Part shown: in pieces, positions 61,580-64,000 of the stretch
Numbering within the stretch: the stretch's first letter is position 1
How the letters are laid out: the number at the start of each line of letters is the position of its first letter
Assembly (NCBI GenBank): GCA_007994965.1
Contig: VOPW01000001.1
Coordinates: forward strand, 620,001 to 684,000
Direction of reading: 5' to 3'
Length of the DNA: 64,000 nucleotides
From: Piscinibacter aquaticus
Lineage (GTDB): Bacteria; Pseudomonadota; Gammaproteobacteria; Burkholderiales; Burkholderiaceae_C
The notes under the pieces: generated by a model
What the model was told of the DNA's origin: nothing
Databases searched by the model: none
Seen by the model: the letters and a program-made list of their open reading frames with translations, nothing else
Translations under genes and position numbers: made by a program

Positions 61580-62539
61580 ATGGAACTGGACCGCCACAAC
61601 TCCGACGTCGTGCTGATCGTCGACGACGTGCCCGACAACCTCTCGATGCTGCACGACGCGCTCGACGAGTTCGGCTACACCGTGCTGGTGGCCGTCAATG
61701 GCGAGCAGGCGCTGCAGCGCGCCGCGCAGGCGCTGCCCGACGTGATCCTGCTCGATGCGGTGATGCCGGGGCTCGACGGCTTCGAGGTGGCGCGCCGCCT
61801 GAAGGCCACGCCGGACACGGCCGCGATCCCGATCATCTTCATGACCGGGCTGACCGAGACCGAGCACGTGCTCGCCGCCTTCCAGAGCGGCGGCGTGGAC
61901 TACGTGGCCAAGCCGATCAAGCCGATGGAGGTGCTGGCGCGCATCGCCGCGCATGTGCAGGGTGCGCGCGAGCGCCGGCAGGCGCGGCATGCGCTCGATG
62001 CCTTCGGCCATGCCACGCTGTCGGTGCGCGCCGCCGACGGCCGCATCCTCTGGCAGACGCCGCTTGCGCGCCAGCTGCTCACCACGCACGAGGCCGGCGA
62101 CGGCGTGCAGCTCGGCGAGGCCGTGCTCGACTGGCTGCAGGCGCAGGCCGTGGTGCATGCCACCGGCGGCACGCCGCAGCCGCTGACGCTGGCGCGCCAC
62201 GGCAAGCGGCTCGCGCTGGCGCTGCACGAGACCAGCGCGGCCAGCGGCGGCGAGAGCGGCGGCGACGACGAGTGGCTGCTGGTGATGAGCGAATCGTCCG
62301 ACGAATCGACCATCGAGGCGCTGGGCACGGCTTTCCGGCTCACTGCGCGCGAAGCCGAGGTGCTGTACTGGGTGGTGCAGGGCAAGACGAACCGCGACAT
62401 TGGTGACATCCTCGGCACCAGCCCGCGCACCGTGCACAAGCACCTGGAGCATGTGTTCGAGAAGCTGGGCGTGGAGACGCGCACGGCTGCCGCCGGTATG
62501 GCCATGGCGCGCGTGCGCCAGCTGGCCGCAGCCCGCTGA
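61580..62539 (+). CDS. LuxR-family response regulator (REC-linker-HTH)
   Basis: A 319-residue intact protein. The receiver has VLIVDDVPDNLSMLHDALDE, phospho-Asp in VILLDAVMPGLDGFEV and Lys in DYVAKPIKPM. A linker with a PAS-like LSVRAADGRILWQT segment follows, then the LuxR HTH (LTAREAEVLYWVVQGKTNRD, TVHKHLEHVFEKL). It starts 1 bp after the permease-kinase stop, so it is almost certainly the cognate output regulator; ureABC and its own operon are the obvious candidate targets. Confidence 0.93.
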   Translation: MELDRHNSDVVLIVDDVPDNLSMLHDALDEFGYTVLVAVNGEQALQRAAQALPDVILLDAVMPGLDGFEVARRLKATPDTAAIPIIFMTGLTETEHVLAAFQSGGVDYVAKPIKPMEVLARIAAHVQGARERRQARHALDAFGHATLSVRAADGRILWQTPLARQLLTTHEAGDGVQLGEAVLDWLQAQAVVHATGGTPQPLTLARHGKRLALALHETSAASGGESGGDDEWLLVMSESSDESTIEALGTAFRLTAREAEVLYWVVQGKTNRDIGDILGTSPRTVHKHLEHVFEKLGVETRTAAAGMAMARVRQLAAAR

Positions 62540-62563
62540 GTGCCGACTGGAAGGAGGGTCCCC

Positions 62564-63120
62564 ATGAGCCTCGTCATCCGCCCCGCCACTGCCGCCGATG
62601 CACAGGCACTGGCCGAGATCTATGCGCCCAGCGTGCTGCAGCGGCCCACCTCGTTCGAACTGCGTGCGCCCGATGCCGCCGAGATGGTCGCGCGGCTGGC
62701 GCGCATCACCACCGCCGGCCCTGGCTGCTGGCCGACGACGGCGGCCGGTGCTCGGCTACTGCTACGCCAGCACCTTCGCCGAGCGCGAGGCCTACCGATG
62801 GTCGGTGACGACGACGGCCTACGTGCGCGACGGCCACCATCGCCGCGGCATCGGCCGTGCGATGTATGCGCAGTTGCTCGAGGCGCTGCGCCGCCAGGGC
62901 GCCGTGCGCGCCTTCGCCGGCATCACGCTGCCCAACGAGGGCAGCGTGGGCCTGCACCGTGCGCTCGGCTTCGAGCCGGTGGGCCTGTACCCGCAGGCCG
63001 GCTTCAAGCTCGGCCGTTGGTGGGACGTGGCTTTGGTATGGCCTGGCGCTGCGCCACCTCGCCCCCGATGAAACACCGGCCGAACCGGTGCCGTGGCCGC
63101 AGCTGGCCCGCGACGGCTGA
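62564..63120 (+). CDS. GNAT acetyltransferase (phosphinothricin acetyltransferase-like)
   Basis: About 185 residues. MSLVIRPATAADAQALAEIY is followed by RWSVTTTAYVRDGHHRRGIG (acetyl-CoA loop) and NEGSVGLHRALGFEPVGLY, the Pat-type signature. The strong ribosome site AGGAGGG precedes ATG 62564. There are three frame breaks: CCTGG at 62722, CGGG at about 62750 and an extra G near 63037 (expected WDVALYGLALRHLAPDE). The substrate could be an amino acid analogue or other primary amine. Confidence 0.87.
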
Positions 63121-63121
63121 C

Positions 63122-64000
63122 TCAGGCCTCGGTCAGCGCCAACAGCACGTCGGCATACCGGGCGCAATTCAGCCCCAGCGATTCGTCGGCCGCGAGATCG
63201 CGGTCTCCCACGTCCATGCGGGCCGAGTGGATGCCCAGCAGCTTCCAGGGAATGGCCTCGTCCTCTCCGAACAGCGCCGGCGCGCGCATCACCACCGGCG
63301 CGCCGCTGGTGCCGCGGTGCGTGCGGGCATCGGTGAGGAACAGCCCCTGGCCCTGGAAGCGCGTGCCGAACGACGACGCCACCGAGGCTGGCGCGCCACC
63401 GGCAGGTGGAAGCGGCTGTCGTGGAAGCCGAGCGGAAAGCCCACCACCAGCAGTGGCGTGCCGACGTCGACCTCGCCGAGCGAATCCTGCAGGCTGGCCG
63501 GCGTGAAAGCCGGCGGCGCGAAGCCCAGCTTGTCGCGCTCCAGCGGGATCACCGCCACGTCGATCTCGCCACCACTGTCGCTGGCCTGCCGCCACACGGC
63601 GCGGCCCTGTTCGTGGAGCAGCACCGACAGCACGCTGGCGCGGGAGAGATCCGCCTCGTCGGCATGCAGTTCGATCTCGATGCGGTCGGGAAAGTGCTCG
63701 CTCGGTTCGTCGATCAGCACGTGGCGGCTGGTCACCGGTACAGGCGCTCGTCGCGCGCGAAGAAGAAGCCGCTGGCCGCGGTGAGCGAGCGTGTGCCCTG
63801 GTAGGTCAGCACGCGCGGCACCGCCAGCAGAAGCGGTTCCACGCCGCTGCCCGGGCGGCGCGGCCGCTGGCGGCGCTCCAGCGTGTCGATCAGTGCGCCG
63901 ATGCGCTGCGTGTCGCGCTCGAACGTGGCGATGGTGTGCTCGGAGATCTCGGCATGCAGCAGCGCGGTGCGGGCGATCTCGGCCCAGCCCTCGAAGGTCT
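63122..64000 (-). CDS. Trypsin-like serine protease, N-terminus beyond window
   Basis: The gene enters from the right edge and stops at 63122; about 290 residues are visible. A helical N-terminal part (FEGWAEIARTALLHAEISEH, TIATFERDTQRIGALIDTLE) is followed by a trypsin fold: GFFFARDERLYLVTSRHVLI (His), DVAVIPLERDKLGFAPP (Asp) and THRGTSGAPVVM (Ser). Two frame breaks, 63738 (CC(T)GG) and 63413 (CCAG(G)), are repaired by one base each. It converges with the acetyltransferase gene (1-bp gap). Whether it is secreted cannot be seen. Confidence 0.82.

Overview
The window is GC-rich chromosomal DNA of a betaproteobacterium, most likely order Burkholderiales (Rubrivivax/Leptothrix/Methylibium-like). 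The evidence is the gene order yceD-rpmF-plsX-fabH-fabD-fabG-acpP-fabF-rpoE-rseA-rseB-mucD-lepA-lepB-DUF4845-rnc-era-recO-pdxJ-acpS-nagZ and the protein sequences. Roughly half of the genes are interrupted by single-base indels. Very many of these fall inside CCAGG/CCTGG pentamers or homopolymers. I read them as sequencing-consensus errors, probably at a methylated CCWGG site, not as pseudogenes, and I give each gene its whole reconstructed span.

Layout. 1-2283 (+): end of a nonulosonic-acid or bacillosamine-type sugar cluster: a hydrolysing UDP-GlcNAc 2-epimerase end, a NeuD/PglD-like acyltransferase, and a CBS-domain/DegT aminotransferase fusion. 2300-8826 (-): a dTDP-rhamnose operon (rfbB, rfbD, rfbA, rfbC) with polysaccharide export genes (a Wza/KpsD-like protein and a Wzz-like protein) between rfbD and rfbA. 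8923-11786: a RhlE-type RNA helicase facing an RsmI-like methyltransferase and Maf. 11825-18195 (+): L32 and the fatty-acid synthesis cluster. 18235-22503 (+): sigma-E, its anti-sigma system and the periplasmic protease MucD. 22504-23056: a structured lepA leader with a terminator and tandem palindromes. 23057-30949 (+): the lepA-lepB-rnc-era-recO-pdxJ-acpS-nagZ run. 31006-38676: RNase E facing away from rluC across a long leader, followed by a HAD phosphatase, a Rieske protein, an S49 peptidase and a beta-lactamase-fold hydrolase. 38655-43294 (-): a cupin, an S9 prolyl oligopeptidase and ureG-ureF-ureE. 43461-55453 (+): a dense signalling and surface block (REC-REC-PAS histidine kinase, REC-GGDEF cyclase, CHASE/PAS hybrid kinase with Hpt, and an 11-repeat Ig-like autotransporter adhesin). 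55464-58007 (-): ureC, ureB, a tiny His-rich membrane protein, and ureA. 58087-62539 (+): an NCS1-permease/hybrid-histidine-kinase fusion and a LuxR-type response regulator. 62564-64000: a GNAT acetyltransferase and a partial trypsin-like protease.

The most unusual part is 41-62.5 kb. The urease locus is split: ureABC and ureEFG lie on the same strand but are separated by 12 kb of opposite-strand sensory and adhesin genes, and ureD is absent from the window. A transporter-histidine kinase with a cysteine-rich linker, plus its LuxR regulator, is transcribed divergently from ureA and is well placed to couple uptake or sensing of a nitrogen compound to urease expression.
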